Positions 9,361-18,145 of a stretch of DNA of 64,000 nt are shown piece by piece. Below the pieces are notes generated by a model. It did no database searches. It saw only the letters and a program-made list of their open reading frames with translations, and was not told the origin of the DNA. The position numbers and the translations under genes are program-made. Origin of the DNA: Hyphomicrobiales bacterium. GTDB lineage: Bacteria > Pseudomonadota > Alphaproteobacteria > Rhizobiales > Rhizobiaceae. Each line of letters starts with the position of its first letter. Position 1 is the stretch's first letter. The DNA lies in NCBI GenBank assembly GCA_900466575.1, contig UBMP01000024.1, positions 42,925-106,924 on the forward strand, written 5' to 3'.

Positions 9361-9666
9361 TCAGGAGATGTGACGTTCCGGGTCCATGCGCTGATGCAGG
9401 ATGCGGACGACCAGGATTCTCGCGCCTTCGCGGCGATAGAATATGTTGTGAGAGCCGCAAGGCCGGTAAAAATAGGCGTGTTTCGATATGATCGCTTTTC
9501 TGCCTGACAGGTGTTCGCGGGACAGCCCCTCCAGCGCACTGATCATGCTGTTGTAATACCTGTCAGCTTGCTCGACCGACCACTGGGAGACGGAGAAGAG
9601 CCAAATTCCCGCCAGGTCACTTTCGGCCTTGCGGCTGAGCGTCCAACTACGGCTAGCCCCTTGCAT
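9361..9666 (-). CDS. Type II toxin, RelE/ParE family
   Basis: A toxin of 101 aa when started at the ATG at 9666 (MQGASRSWTLS), which overlaps the end of the antitoxin gene by 14 nt; a longer frame from 9714 would sit mostly inside the antitoxin. Visible ParE features are the N-terminal helix pattern AESDLAGIWLFSVSQWS-QADRYY and the C-terminal strand set HNIFYRREG-RILVVRILHQRMDPERH. ParE toxins poison DNA gyrase; RelE relatives cleave ribosomal mRNA. The sequence favours ParE. Co-transcribed after its antitoxin. Confidence 0.88.
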   Translation of the reverse strand: MQGASRSWTLSRKAESDLAGIWLFSVSQWSVEQADRYYNSMISALEGLSREHLSGRKAIISKHAYFYRPCGSHNIFYRREGARILVVRILHQRMDPERHIS

Positions 9667-9901
9667 GTTCGCGATGCAGCCGTTGCAGGAACTCCTCTGG
9701 GTCGAATTCCTCAACGAAACCCGACTCTTCCCCCTCGATCAGCGCCTGCCGGATGGCGTCGAGTTCGGCCTCTTCGTCCTCGAGTAGGCTCAGTGCGGCT
9801 TTGACCACCTCATCGGTCGAACCAAACCGGCCGGTGGCGATCTGGCGTTCGATGAAGGCGTCTTCTTTTGCGTCGAGACGGATGGAAACGGATTTGCTCA
9901 T
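9653..9901 (-). CDS. Type II antitoxin, ParD-like (CopG/RHH)
   Basis: An 82-residue antitoxin. The N-terminal SVSIRLDAKEDAFIERQIAT is a ribbon-helix-helix DNA-binding strand and helix. GRFGSTDEVVKAALSLLEDEE is the diagnostic ParD second helix, and an acidic C-terminal tail binds the toxin. It precedes and overlaps the toxin gene, the usual order. The 82-nt gap to the divergent SDR gene (start 9984) should contain the autoregulated promoter. Confidence 0.9.
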   Translation of the reverse strand: MSKSVSIRLDAKEDAFIERQIATGRFGSTDEVVKAALSLLEDEEAELDAIRQALIEGEESGFVEEFDPEEFLQRLHREHARG

Positions 9902-9983
9902 GGTCTATTCCTGTCGAGCCGATGGCGGATGATACCGCATGCGCCTCAAGCATTCAATGAAACTGCCCGGAGTCCGGTCGCCC

Positions 9984-10847
9984 ATGTCAAACCTCCACCC
10001 CGTCGTCAAATCCGGAAACACAGCCGTCATCACCGGCGCCGCCTCGGGCATCGGTCTGGCCGCCGCGAAGACTTTCGCAGCGCTGGGCCTGAATGTCGTC
10101 CTTGCGGACCTGGCGGGCGAACGATTGAAGCGTGCCGCATCGGACGTTGCCGCAGCGTCGCCGCGCGGCGCGGATGCCGTGCTGGCGGTTGCGACCGATG
10201 TCAGCCGCCTCGAGGATGTGGAGGCGCTGGCGGAGACAGCGACGAAGCGCTTCGGTCCGATCCATGTCGCGATGAACAATGCCGGCATCCAGCCGGGCTC
10301 CTCGCTCTTCGGTCCGTTCGAAAACTGGCAGCGCGTGCTCGATACCAATCTCGGCGGCGTCATTCATGGATCGCGCGTGTTCGGCAAGGCGCTTCTGGCG
10401 CAGGGCGAGCCGGCGATCATCATCAATACCGGCTCGAAGCAGGGCATCACCACCCCACCCGGGGATCCGGCCTACAATGTCGCCAAGGCCGGCGTGAAGG
10501 CGCTGACGGAGGCGCTGGAGCACGAGCTTCGCAACACCGAGGGCGGCAAGGTCAGCGCGCATCTCCTGATCCCCGGCTTCGTCTTCACGCCGCTTGCCGC
10601 CGGTGGCCGCACGGAAAAGCCGGCGGGCGCCTGGACGCCGGAACAAACCGTCGATTTCATGATGGAAAGCCTGGCGCGCGGTGATTTCTACATTCTCTGC
10701 CCGGACAATGATGTGTCCCGCAAGCTCGACGAGAAGCGCATCGAATGGGCGGCGCATGACATCATCGACAACCGTCCGCCGCTGTCGCGCTGGCACAAGG
10801 ACCATGCGCCCGCCTTTGCCGCCTTCCTCAAATCGAACGGACTTTAA
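9984..10847 (+). CDS. SDR-family NAD(P)-dependent oxidoreductase
   Basis: A classical short-chain dehydrogenase of 287 aa when started at the ATG at 9984 (MSNLHP), preceded by GGAG 11 nt upstream; starts at 9939 or 9957 would add a non-conserved leader. Residues about 15-23 hold the cofactor loop TGAASGIG, followed by NNAG, and the catalytic pair Y164-xxx-K168 sits in PAYNVAKAG. The acidic residue after strand 2 (VVLADL) suggests NAD preference. The next gene, a LysE exporter, starts 5 nt after its stop, so the two form an operon. The substrate is unknown. Confidence 0.88.
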   Translation: MSNLHPVVKSGNTAVITGAASGIGLAAAKTFAALGLNVVLADLAGERLKRAASDVAAASPRGADAVLAVATDVSRLEDVEALAETATKRFGPIHVAMNNAGIQPGSSLFGPFENWQRVLDTNLGGVIHGSRVFGKALLAQGEPAIIINTGSKQGITTPPGDPAYNVAKAGVKALTEALEHELRNTEGGKVSAHLLIPGFVFTPLAAGGRTEKPAGAWTPEQTVDFMMESLARGDFYILCPDNDVSRKLDEKRIEWAAHDIIDNRPPLSRWHKDHAPAFAAFLKSNGL

Positions 10848-10852
10848 CGCCG

Positions 10853-11500
10853 ATGACCTTCATCCCCGATCTCGATACACTGATTACGTTTACCCTGGCC
10901 GCCTTGCTGCTGAGCCTGACGCCCGGCCCGGACATGACGCTGCAGATCAGCCGTTCGCTGCGCGACGGGCCGGTCGCAGCGCTCGGCGTGATCGTGGGCA
11001 CGAATATCGGGCTTTGCGTTCACACGACACTGGTGGCGCTCGGCGTTTCCGCTCTCATCATTGCCTCGCCCATGGCGTTTCTGGTGCTGAAGGTGGGTGG
11101 GGCGGCCTATCTGCTCTGGCTTGCCGTGCAGGCGATCTTCAAGGGCTCGACCTTCCAGCTCGACGATAACCGGGAAGCGCCGAAACGCGGTTCGTTCACT
11201 TCTGGGCTTCTCAACGGCCTGTGGGTCAACATGCTCAATCCCAAGGTCATCATCTTCTTCATGACCTTCCTGCCGCAATTCGTGAAGGCGACCGATCCGC
11301 ATGTGACCGGCAAGCTCTTCTTCCTCGGCTTCTATTTCATCCTGATCGGCCTGCCCGTCGCCTTCGGCGTCGTCTTCGGCGCCCACGGTCTCGCGGGCTG
11401 GCTGAAGGCGAACAAGCGGGTGCTGCGCGGACTGGACTATACGTTCGGCGGCGTGTTTTCGGCGTTTGCGGTCAAGATTTTGATGACGCAGGCGCGGTGA
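10853..11500 (+). CDS. LysE-family translocator
   Basis: A 215-residue inner-membrane exporter with the family TPGPD motif at residues 23-27 and NMLNPKVIIFFMTFLPQF midway, typical of the RhtB branch. It lies five bases downstream of the SDR gene, which suggests co-expression; the pair might oxidise or reduce a metabolite and export it, but that is inference. It is the third LysE-family gene in the first 11.5 kb and is not a recent copy of the others, judging by the low similarity outside the motifs. Confidence 0.88.
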   Translation: MTFIPDLDTLITFTLAALLLSLTPGPDMTLQISRSLRDGPVAALGVIVGTNIGLCVHTTLVALGVSALIIASPMAFLVLKVGGAAYLLWLAVQAIFKGSTFQLDDNREAPKRGSFTSGLLNGLWVNMLNPKVIIFFMTFLPQFVKATDPHVTGKLFFLGFYFILIGLPVAFGVVFGAHGLAGWLKANKRVLRGLDYTFGGVFSAFAVKILMTQAR

Positions 11501-11566
11501 CAGGCGCGCTTTCCATTTTGCACATGCCGGGTTAGGGTCTGCCTCGAAAACGGGCGGGAGCGTTCC

Positions 11567-12778
11567 ATGACATTGAAGAACAAGCGGATTCTGCTGATCG
11601 TCGCGGGTGGCATCGCGGCCTATAAGAGCCTCGATCTCATTCGCCGCTTCCGTGAGCAGGGTGCCAGCGTACGCCCGATTATGACGGCGGGCGCGCAGGA
11701 ATTCGTAACACCCCTGGCCGTCGGGGCGCTCTCCGCCTCCCACGTCTACACCGATCTCTTCTCGCGGGAAGACGAGCAGGATGTCGGCCACATCAGACTG
11801 GCGCGCGATTGCGACCTCATCGTCGTGGCCCCCGCCACGGCCGATCTGATGGCGAAGATGGCGAACGGGCTGGCGGAGGATCTCGCCTCGACCGTGCTGC
11901 TCGCCACCGGCAAGCCGGTTCTCGTCGCACCCGCCATGAACCCGAAAATGTGGTCGGCTAAGGCGACACAGCGCAATGTCGCGACGCTCAAGGCCGATGG
12001 CATCCATTTCATCGGGCCGGAACGCGGCGAAATGGCCGAAAGCGGCGAGGCGGGGTTGGGCCGCATGAGCGAGCCGATGCAGATCCTGCAGGCCGCAACG
12101 CTGCTGCTTGACGGCAATCCCAAGCCCTTGCTGGGCCGCAAGGCGATCGTCACCTCAGGCCCGACGCATGAGCCCATCGACCCCGTCCGCTATATCGCCA
12201 ATCGATCTTCCGGCAAGCAGGGCCATGCGATTGCGGCAGCACTCGCAGCGCTCGGCGCCGAGGTCACGCTGGTTTCCGGTCCCGTGACCATTCCCGATCC
12301 GCTCGGCGTGCGCACCATTCATGTCGAGCGCGCCGAGGAAATGCGCGATGCGGTTCTGGCGGCCCTGCCCGCCGATATCGCCGTCATGGTCGCTGCCGTG
12401 GCCGACTGGCGCGTTGCCTCCTCGGCTGGCGAAAAGATCAAGAAGCAGCCGGGCGAAGCGCCCGCCCCTCTTCATCTGATCGAGAACCCGGATATCCTGA
12501 AGACCGTCGGCCATCACGCCATGCGGCCGAAACTCGTCTGCGGCTTTGCGGCCGAGACGCAGAGCGTCATCGAAAACGCCCGCAAGAAGCTGGAGACGAA
12601 AGGCGCGGACATGATCGTCGCCAATGACGTCAGCGCCGAGACCGGCATCATGGGGGGCGAGCGCAATTCCGTGCGCGTGATCAGCCGAGACGGCGTCGAT
12701 GTCTGGCCGGACATGCCCAAGGGCGAAGTCGCCGAGAAGCTGGCGGAAAAGATCGCGACTTACTTCGCGACCAGCTGA
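11567..12778 (+). CDS. coaBC: Bifunctional phosphopantothenoylcysteine decarboxylase/phosphopantothenate-cysteine ligase
   Basis: Coenzyme A biosynthesis, steps two and three from pantothenate. The N-terminal CoaC flavoprotein half (residues 1-180) shows GGIAAYKSLDLIRRF and the conserved PAMNPKMW substrate clamp. The C-terminal CoaB half (from about 187) begins GRKAIVTSGPTHEPID and contains the NRSSGKQG and NDVSAETGIMGG motifs. The 403-aa length is typical. Its last 19 nt overlap the 3' end of the convergent amidotransferase gene. The usual partner dut is about 9 kb away. Confidence 0.97.
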   Translation: MTLKNKRILLIVAGGIAAYKSLDLIRRFREQGASVRPIMTAGAQEFVTPLAVGALSASHVYTDLFSREDEQDVGHIRLARDCDLIVVAPATADLMAKMANGLAEDLASTVLLATGKPVLVAPAMNPKMWSAKATQRNVATLKADGIHFIGPERGEMAESGEAGLGRMSEPMQILQAATLLLDGNPKPLLGRKAIVTSGPTHEPIDPVRYIANRSSGKQGHAIAAALAALGAEVTLVSGPVTIPDPLGVRTIHVERAEEMRDAVLAALPADIAVMVAAVADWRVASSAGEKIKKQPGEAPAPLHLIENPDILKTVGHHAMRPKLVCGFAAETQSVIENARKKLETKGADMIVANDVSAETGIMGGERNSVRVISRDGVDVWPDMPKGEVAEKLAEKIATYFATS

Positions 12779-13572
12779 AGCTCCGGCATGCGGCGTTCGT
12801 GCTGCCAGTCGCCGAAGGGTTCGACGGAAATTTCATGACCTTCGATGACGACGACGCTGCCGTCCGGGATCGCGACCCAGGCGTCTCGATCGTCATTCAG
12901 CGGCTCGGAGACGAGGCAGCGCCCGCGCCCCAGCGGCGCGGAATAGAGTGTCGGTGCCTTGCGGTCCGAGGCGTAGCGCACGGCATAGAGGCGCGCACCA
13001 TCGGAAAAGGCAGCCGTGAAGCGGATCACGGTCTCGAAGCCCAGCCGAAAGGCCTCGGCCTCGACATGCTTCAGCATGGCTTCGATGGCCGCAACCGGAT
13101 CACGGTCGAGGCCGAAATGCAGTGCCAGCAGGAAGAGGAGTTCGGAGTCGGTCGTGCCCACGCGGGCCGTATAAAGCCGGTCGTCCAGCAGCGCCTCGAG
13201 CGGGCGGCGCAGGCGCTCGAAGCCGGAGACCTGGCCGTTATGCATGAAGGACCAGCGTCCGTGGACGAAGGGGTGGCAATTGTCGCGGCGCGTGCCGCCG
13301 CCGGTCGCCGCGCGCACATGGGCGAGAAACAGGCCGGAGCGGATCTGCCGTGCGAGCGACTTGAGATTGCAGTCGGACCAGGCGGGCAGGATATCGCGGA
13401 AGAGGCCGGGCTCCGGTCGGTCGCCATACCAGGCGATGCCAAAGCCGTCGCCATTGGTCGAGGTCTTGGCCTCGGTCGCGTGATGCGATTGCTCGATCAA
13501 CGAATGGGTCTGCGAGGACACGATATGCTCGAGATAGACCGGTTCACCGCTATAGGCAGCCCAACGACACAT
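12760..13572 (-). CDS. Class II glutamine amidotransferase (YafJ/EgtC-like)
   Basis: A single-domain Ntn-hydrolase glutaminase of 270 aa. The start at 13572 was chosen because it gives M-C-R-W: cysteine 2 becomes the N-terminal nucleophile after Met removal, which the family requires; the longer frame to 13749 would bury it. Supporting motifs are NGDGFGIAWYG, LFLAHVRAATGG and HNGQVSGF, the glutamine-binding core. There is no synthetase domain, so ammonia is probably handed to an unknown partner or the enzyme hydrolyses a gamma-glutamyl compound as EgtC does. No egt genes are nearby. Confidence 0.9.
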   Translation of the reverse strand: MCRWAAYSGEPVYLEHIVSSQTHSLIEQSHHATEAKTSTNGDGFGIAWYGDRPEPGLFRDILPAWSDCNLKSLARQIRSGLFLAHVRAATGGGTRRDNCHPFVHGRWSFMHNGQVSGFERLRRPLEALLDDRLYTARVGTTDSELLFLLALHFGLDRDPVAAIEAMLKHVEAEAFRLGFETVIRFTAAFSDGARLYAVRYASDRKAPTLYSAPLGRGRCLVSEPLNDDRDAWVAIPDGSVVVIEGHEISVEPFGDWQHERRMPELQLVAK

Positions 13573-13864
13573 GCAAAACGTCCACTCACGTGCGGCTCGA
13601 CCGTCCTTGCCGCCTAGAAATCCAGAATCCCAAAACATGGGTAAAAATGTGTTAACAATCCTGTCACGAACGGTTTCCGACCGAAAGACGGGATGAACGG
13701 CAAAGCAGAATTTTGTGAACACTGCGTTCCCGGCCGGCCCTTTTGCCAAAGCTTCGGCCTCGCCATATCCTGCACGAACAGTGGTGCTCGTTCAGTTTTC
13801 TTGAACGACCCCAAGATCAAGCGCCGAGGCACACCAAGCTTTCGGCGAGGGAAAGGATCAAGAC
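13573..13864. other. Intergenic region between amidotransferase and pirin
   Basis: About 290 bases between divergent genes. No supported gene, repeat or RNA is seen. The two short frames crossing it have no recognisable domain and no ribosome-binding site. It presumably holds the two divergent promoters. Confidence 0.6.
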
Positions 13865-14785
13865 ATGTCCATACGCCCCGTAAAGCATGAAAGCGTTGCC
13901 GTCCCCGCCCGCGAAGGGGCCGGCGTTGATCTCCATCGCGTCTTCGGTTTCGGCGATCCCTCGCTGACCGATCCCTTTCTGATGATGGATGACTTCCGCA
14001 ACGATGACCCGGCGAAGTATCTCAAAGGCTTCCCCTGGCATCCGCATCGCGGCATCGAAACGATCACCTATGTGCTCGCCGGCACCGTCGAGCACGGCGA
14101 CAGCCTTGGCAATCACGGCACGCTGGGCGCCGGCGATGTGCAATGGATGACGGCCGGTTCCGGCATCATGCATCAGGAAATGCCGCGCGGCGATTTCGCC
14201 GGCAAGATGCACGGCTTCCAGCTCTGGGCCAACCTGCCCTCCTCCATGAAGATGACGAGCCCGCGCTATCAGGACGTCAAGTCTGCCGATATCCCGGTCG
14301 TCGTTGACGATGACGGTACGGCGGCGCGCATCATCACCGGCGAGTTCTGGGGGAAGAAGGGCCCGGTTGACGGCATCGCTGCCGATCCCGTCTATCTCGA
14401 CATCTCCGTGCCGCCCGGCAGGCGCAAGACCTTCAAGGTCGACACCTACCGCAAGGCCTTCGCCTATATCTTTGCCGGTTCGGGCACGTTCCGCGATGCC
14501 TCTACGCCGATTGGCGTGAAGGTGGAGAAGGAATTCAACGGCGAGGAACTGAACATCCGCGACATGAGCGGCAACCGAACGCTTGTCGTCTTCGACACGG
14601 GCGATGAAGTGACCGTTCAGGCGGGCGAACAGGGTATCCGCTTCCTGCTGGTTTCCGGCAAACCGATCGAGGAGCCGGTCGCCTGGCATGGGCCGATCGT
14701 GATGAACAGCCAAGAGGAGCTGATGCAGGCCTTCAAGGAGTTGCAGACCGGCAAGTTCATCAAGGAAGGTGCTGTGTTTGCGTGA
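13865..14785 (+). CDS. Pirin-family protein
   Basis: A 306-residue bicupin. The N-terminal cupin carries the metal ligands in HPHRGIETITYVL (two histidines) and in GSGIMHQEMP (His and Glu), the pirin signature. The C-terminal half is the pirin_C cupin. Bacterial pirins bind Fe or other metals and some have quercetinase activity or modulate redox metabolism; the role here is unknown. Monogenic: the following 200 bases hold a RIME-like repeat and a bidirectional terminator. Confidence 0.93.
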   Translation: MSIRPVKHESVAVPAREGAGVDLHRVFGFGDPSLTDPFLMMDDFRNDDPAKYLKGFPWHPHRGIETITYVLAGTVEHGDSLGNHGTLGAGDVQWMTAGSGIMHQEMPRGDFAGKMHGFQLWANLPSSMKMTSPRYQDVKSADIPVVVDDDGTAARIITGEFWGKKGPVDGIAADPVYLDISVPPGRRKTFKVDTYRKAFAYIFAGSGTFRDASTPIGVKVEKEFNGEELNIRDMSGNRTLVVFDTGDEVTVQAGEQGIRFLLVSGKPIEEPVAWHGPIVMNSQEELMQAFKELQTGKFIKEGAVFA

Positions 14786-14803
14786 CGTCTCCCCTCACAC
14801 TTC

Positions 14804-14925
14804 GTCATGCCGGACTTGATCCGGCATCCAGCCAGCCCGCGTCTGCGGGCTGAAAGGACTCATTGCATAGAGTCTTCCGCGCGATGGACATCGCGCACTG
14901 GATCCCGGATCAAGTCCGGGATGAC
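14804..14925. repeat. RIME1-like intergenic mosaic element
   Basis: A 122-nt element made of four nested or consecutive hairpins. The outer arms are at 14804-14831 and 14898-14925 (each itself a CCGGACTTGATCC-type palindrome, mutually inverted). The inner stems are AGCCCGC/GCGGGCT (14834-14851), GACTC/GAGTC (14857-14874) and GCGCGAT/ATCGCGC (14879-14896). This architecture and the GTCAT...ACTTGATCCGG arms match the Rhizobium-specific intergenic mosaic elements. It is noncoding and sits between pirin and the frc operon terminator. Confidence 0.75.
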
Positions 14926-14956
14926 GGATGAGAGGATGCGATTCCTGCCTCAAAAC

Positions 14957-14990
14957 AAAAAACCGCCCAACGCGAACCGGGCGGTTTTTG
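14957..14990 (-). terminator. Intrinsic terminator of the frc operon (bidirectional)
   Basis: AAACCGCCC and GGGCGGTTT arms flank a 10-nt loop, with T-rich tracts on both sides. It lies about 25 nt past the frcA stop on the minus strand and can also stop pirin transcription. Confidence 0.85.
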
Positions 14991-15012
14991 TTTGTCACGA
15001 CTGAACGTCGGC

Positions 15013-15786
15013 TTATGCCGCTTCCTTCGGGGCCATCGCGCCCGTCATCAGCGCCACGGCATCCGACATCGTGTATTCCTTCGGATTGATCACCGTGAGG
15101 CGCTTGCCGAGGCGATGGATGTGGATGCGGTCGGCCACTTCGAACACATGGGGCATGTTGTGCGAGATGAGCACGATCGGCAGGCCGCGCGAGCGGACGT
15201 CGAGGATAAGCTCGAGAACGCGGCGCGATTCCTTCACACCCAGTGCGGCCGTCGGTTCGTCCATGATGACGACCTTCGAGCCAAAGGCTGCGGCGCGGGC
15301 CACGGCCACGCCCTGACGCTGGCCGCCCGAAAGCGTTTCCACCGCCTGGTTGATGTTCTGGATGGTCATCAGGCCAAGCTCAGAGAGCTTTTCGCGGGCG
15401 ACGCGCTGCATTTCCTTGTGGTCGAGCAGGCGGAAGATGTCGCCGAGCGGACCCTTGCGGCGGATTTCGCGGCCGAGGAACATGTTGTCGGCAATCGACA
15501 GAGCCGGCGAGAGAGCGAGGTTCTGGTACACCGTTTCGATACCGGCCTCGCGGGCCTGCATCGGCGAGGTGAACTGCACCTTCTTGCCGTCCAGCTCGAT
15601 TTCGCCCTCGTCCGGCGTCACGGCGCCCGAAAGCGCCTTGATGAGCGAGGACTTGCCGGCGCCATTATCCCCGATGACGGCGAGGATTTCGCCCGGATAG
15701 AGATCGAAATCTGCCTGATCGAGAGCGGTCACGCGACCGTAGCGCTTGACGAGACCGCGGGCCTTGAGAATGGGTTCCTGAGACAT
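15013..15786 (-). CDS. frcA: Sugar ABC transporter ATP-binding protein, fructose type
   Basis: A 257-residue single ATPase domain, unlike the double-domain RbsA/XylG class, as in rhizobial FrcA. The Walker A is GDNGAGKSS, the signature LSGGQRQGVAVARA and Walker B VVIMDEPTAAL; the H-loop is LISHN. The start at 15786 (MSQEPIL) overlaps the frcC stop codon by one base; the longer frame to 15864 is not conserved-looking. Energises uptake of fructose, with ribose or mannose possible in this family. Gene order frcB-frcC-frcA matches Sinorhizobium meliloti, but the fructokinase frcK is not downstream here. Confidence 0.92.
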   Translation of the reverse strand: MSQEPILKARGLVKRYGRVTALDQADFDLYPGEILAVIGDNGAGKSSLIKALSGAVTPDEGEIELDGKKVQFTSPMQAREAGIETVYQNLALSPALSIADNMFLGREIRRKGPLGDIFRLLDHKEMQRVAREKLSELGLMTIQNINQAVETLSGGQRQGVAVARAAAFGSKVVIMDEPTAALGVKESRRVLELILDVRSRGLPIVLISHNMPHVFEVADRIHIHRLGKRLTVINPKEYTMSDAVALMTGAMAPKEAA

Positions 15787-16844
15787 TAGCCAGCCACCTT
15801 TCTGATCCACTGGTCGACGGCAACAGCCGTGATGATGAGAACACCGGTCAGGAAGACCTTCCACTGCGGGTCTGCACCCATCATGTTCAGGCCCATCGAG
15901 ACGACGCCGACGATCATGGCGCCGATCAGCGTGCCGAGGATCGAGCCGCGTCCGCCGAAGAGCGAGATGCCGCCGATCACGGCTGCGGTGATGGATTGCA
16001 GGTTATATTCGGTCACGGCCGAAGAGGGCGAGATCGAACCGTTACGGCCGATGGAAACCCAGGCGGCGAGTGCGGCGATGATGCCGGCGAGCATGTAGGT
16101 CGACATCAGCACGCGCTTGGTGCGAATGCCGGCGAGTTCCGCCGCATCCTTGTCGTCGCCGACGGCATAGAGATGCCGGCCCCAGGCAGTGTGGTTGAGT
16201 GCGATCCAGAGCCCGATGACGAGCAGCACCATGACGACCACGCCCAGCGTGAAGGCGGCGCCGCCGAGCTTGAAGGTCAACCCGAAGAAATGCAGGAATT
16301 CAGCATTGGCCGTGATGTCGGCGTCGCGGATCGTGGCGTTGTCCGAATAGATGAAGTTCGTCGCCATGACGATATACCAGGTGCCGAGCGTCACGATGAA
16401 GGGCGGCAATCGCATATAGGCGACCAGAAAGCCGTTCAGGAGACCCGCAAGCGCGCCGACGACGAAACCCGCCCCAATGGCGATGGGGGTCGGCAGCCCG
16501 TAGACGACGGCGCAATTGCCCATGATCACCGTCGAGATGACCATGACTACGCCAATCGACAGGTCGATGCCGGCAACCAGCACGACAAGCGTCTGGCCCG
16601 CACCCAGAATGCCGACGATGGCGATCTGCTGAAGGATCAGAGTCATCGTGTAGGCGGAGAAGAAGCGTTCGCCCTTCAGCACGCCGAAGATGATGATGGC
16701 CGCCACGAGAACGATGGCGGGAACCGCAGCCGGTGTCGAATGCAGGAAATGCTGCAATCGCTGGATGGGTGTATGTTGTTTGAAGCTGGCGACGTTCTTG
16801 TCGCTCTGCTCGATGACTTTTTCGAATTCCTGCATCGCTGCCAT
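15786..16844 (-). CDS. frcC: Sugar ABC transporter permease, fructose type
   Basis: A 352-residue inner-membrane permease of the ribose/xylose (RbsC-like BPD_transp_2) family with eight to ten hydrophobic segments. Recognisable blocks are GILGAGQTLVVLVAGIDLS and GRNGSISPSSA followed by ITAAVIGGISLFGGRGSI, the cytoplasmic coupling region. The long hydrophilic N-terminus (about 40 residues) is typical of FrcC. It is separated from frcB by 275 nt that include a terminator, so its expression should be lower than that of the binding protein. Confidence 0.93.
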   Translation of the reverse strand: MAAMQEFEKVIEQSDKNVASFKQHTPIQRLQHFLHSTPAAVPAIVLVAAIIIFGVLKGERFFSAYTMTLILQQIAIVGILGAGQTLVVLVAGIDLSIGVVMVISTVIMGNCAVVYGLPTPIAIGAGFVVGALAGLLNGFLVAYMRLPPFIVTLGTWYIVMATNFIYSDNATIRDADITANAEFLHFFGLTFKLGGAAFTLGVVVMVLLVIGLWIALNHTAWGRHLYAVGDDKDAAELAGIRTKRVLMSTYMLAGIIAALAAWVSIGRNGSISPSSAVTEYNLQSITAAVIGGISLFGGRGSILGTLIGAMIVGVVSMGLNMMGADPQWKVFLTGVLIITAVAVDQWIRKVAG

Positions 16845-17054
16845 GGCGAATTATCCTCCCCTTTTTGTCCGGAGCTGTCTTCGCTTGTTATGGGAATGCA
16901 CCACCTTTGCCTTCGGTAAAGACGAGTGGACGCCCTCTCTTTTCATCAGCAATTCCGGAAAGGCCAGCGTGACACACTTCTTAAGGAATTGCTTGATCTC
17001 TTTTCAGCCATCCCGCGCCTGCCGCCTTCAAGGCGGCCACGCGAGGATCGCTTC

Positions 17055-17084
17055 TATAAAAAAGGGCGGCCGGAACCGCCCTTT
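17055..17084 (-). terminator. Intercistronic terminator between frcB and frcC
   Basis: On the minus strand AAAGGGCGG and CCGCCCTTT arms are followed by TTTTTTATAG. It lies 35 nt after frcB and inside the operon, so it probably gives partial termination and a high binding-protein-to-permease ratio. Confidence 0.82.
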
Positions 17085-17119
17085 CGTCATTTCGTTGCGT
17101 TGTCGTCAAAGACCGGGCA

Positions 17120-18145
17120 TCAGCCCCAGCACTTCGCCAGACCGTCCTTGACGCTGATCGAAGGAACGCCCTTGGCCGGCTTGTCGGTCACGAGGTTCAC
17201 GCCGGTGTCGAAGAAGTTCTTGCCGTCGGTTGCCTTCGGCTTCGTGCCGTCCTTGGCAAACGCTGCAATGGCTTCGATGCCCTTGGAGGCCATCAGGAGC
17301 GGGTACTGCTGCGAGGTCGCGCCGATCTGGCCGTCCTGAACAGCCTTGACGCCCGGGCAACCGCCGTCGACCGACACGATCAGAACGTCCTTTTCCTTGC
17401 CGACAGCCTTGAGGGCCTGGTAGGCGCCGACAGCTGCCGGCTCGTTGATCGTGTGGATCACGTTGATGTCCGGATCCTTCTGGAGAAGGTTTTCCATGGC
17501 CGTGCGGCCGCCTTCTTCGTTACCGTTGGTCACGTCATGGCCGACGATGCGCTTGTCGTCTTCGTCGCCGATCTTGTTCGGGTCCTTCGGGTCGATGCCG
17601 AAGCCGATCATGAAGCCCTGGTCACGCAGAACGTCAACGGAGGGCTGCGACGGCGTCAGGTCGAGGAAGCCGACCTTGGCGGTTTTGACCTTGTCGCCGA
17701 GCGTTGCCTTCGCCCACTCGCCGATGAGCTTGCCGGCCTGCAGGTTGTCGGTTGCGAAGGTCATGTCGGCAGCGTCGATCGGCTCAAGCGGCGTGTCGAG
17801 CGCGATGACCAGAAGGCCGGCGTCGCGTGCCTTCTTGACCGAAGGAACGATAGCCTTCGTGTCGGAAGCGGTGATCAGGATACCCTTGGCGCCATCGGCG
17901 ATGCAGGATTCGATGGCTGCAACCTGGCTTTCGCTATCGCCGTCGATCTTGCCGGCATAGGTCTTGAGGTTGACGCCGAGTTCCTTTGCCTTGGCCGTCG
18001 CGCCTTCCTTCATCTTGACGAAGAAGGGGTTCGTATCGGTCTTGGTGATCAGGCAGGCGGACGTACCGGCAGCCATGGCCGGCGCGCTGAATGCAACGCC
18101 GAGCGCCAGTGCGCCAACGGCAGCAGAAATCGTGAGCTTTTTCAT
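17120..18145 (-). CDS. frcB: Periplasmic sugar-binding protein, fructose type
   Basis: A 341-residue periplasmic binding protein (Peripla_BP_4). A Sec signal peptide covers residues 1-25 ([11 protein letters not shown]...APAMAA). The mature part starts with [20 protein letters not shown] and contains [25 protein letters not shown] and [13 protein letters not shown], matching rhizobial FrcB rather than RbsB. First gene of the frc operon, divergent from the ROK regulator. The 213-nt intergenic region contains an AT-rich palindrome likely to be the operator. Confidence 0.94.
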   Translation of the reverse strand: MKKLTISAAVGALALGVAFSAPAMAAGTSACLITKTDTNPFFVKMKEGATAKAKELGVNLKTYAGKIDGDSESQVAAIESCIADGAKGILITASDTKAIVPSVKKARDAGLLVIALDTPLEPIDAADMTFATDNLQAGKLIGEWAKATLGDKVKTAKVGFLDLTPSQPSVDVLRDQGFMIGFGIDPKDPNKIGDEDDKRIVGHDVTNGNEEGGRTAMENLLQKDPDINVIHTINEPAAVGAYQALKAVGKEKDVLIVSVDGGCPGVKAVQDGQIGATSQQYPLLMASKGIEAIAAFAKDGTKPKATDGKNFFDTGVNLVTDKPAKGVPSISVKDGLAKCWG

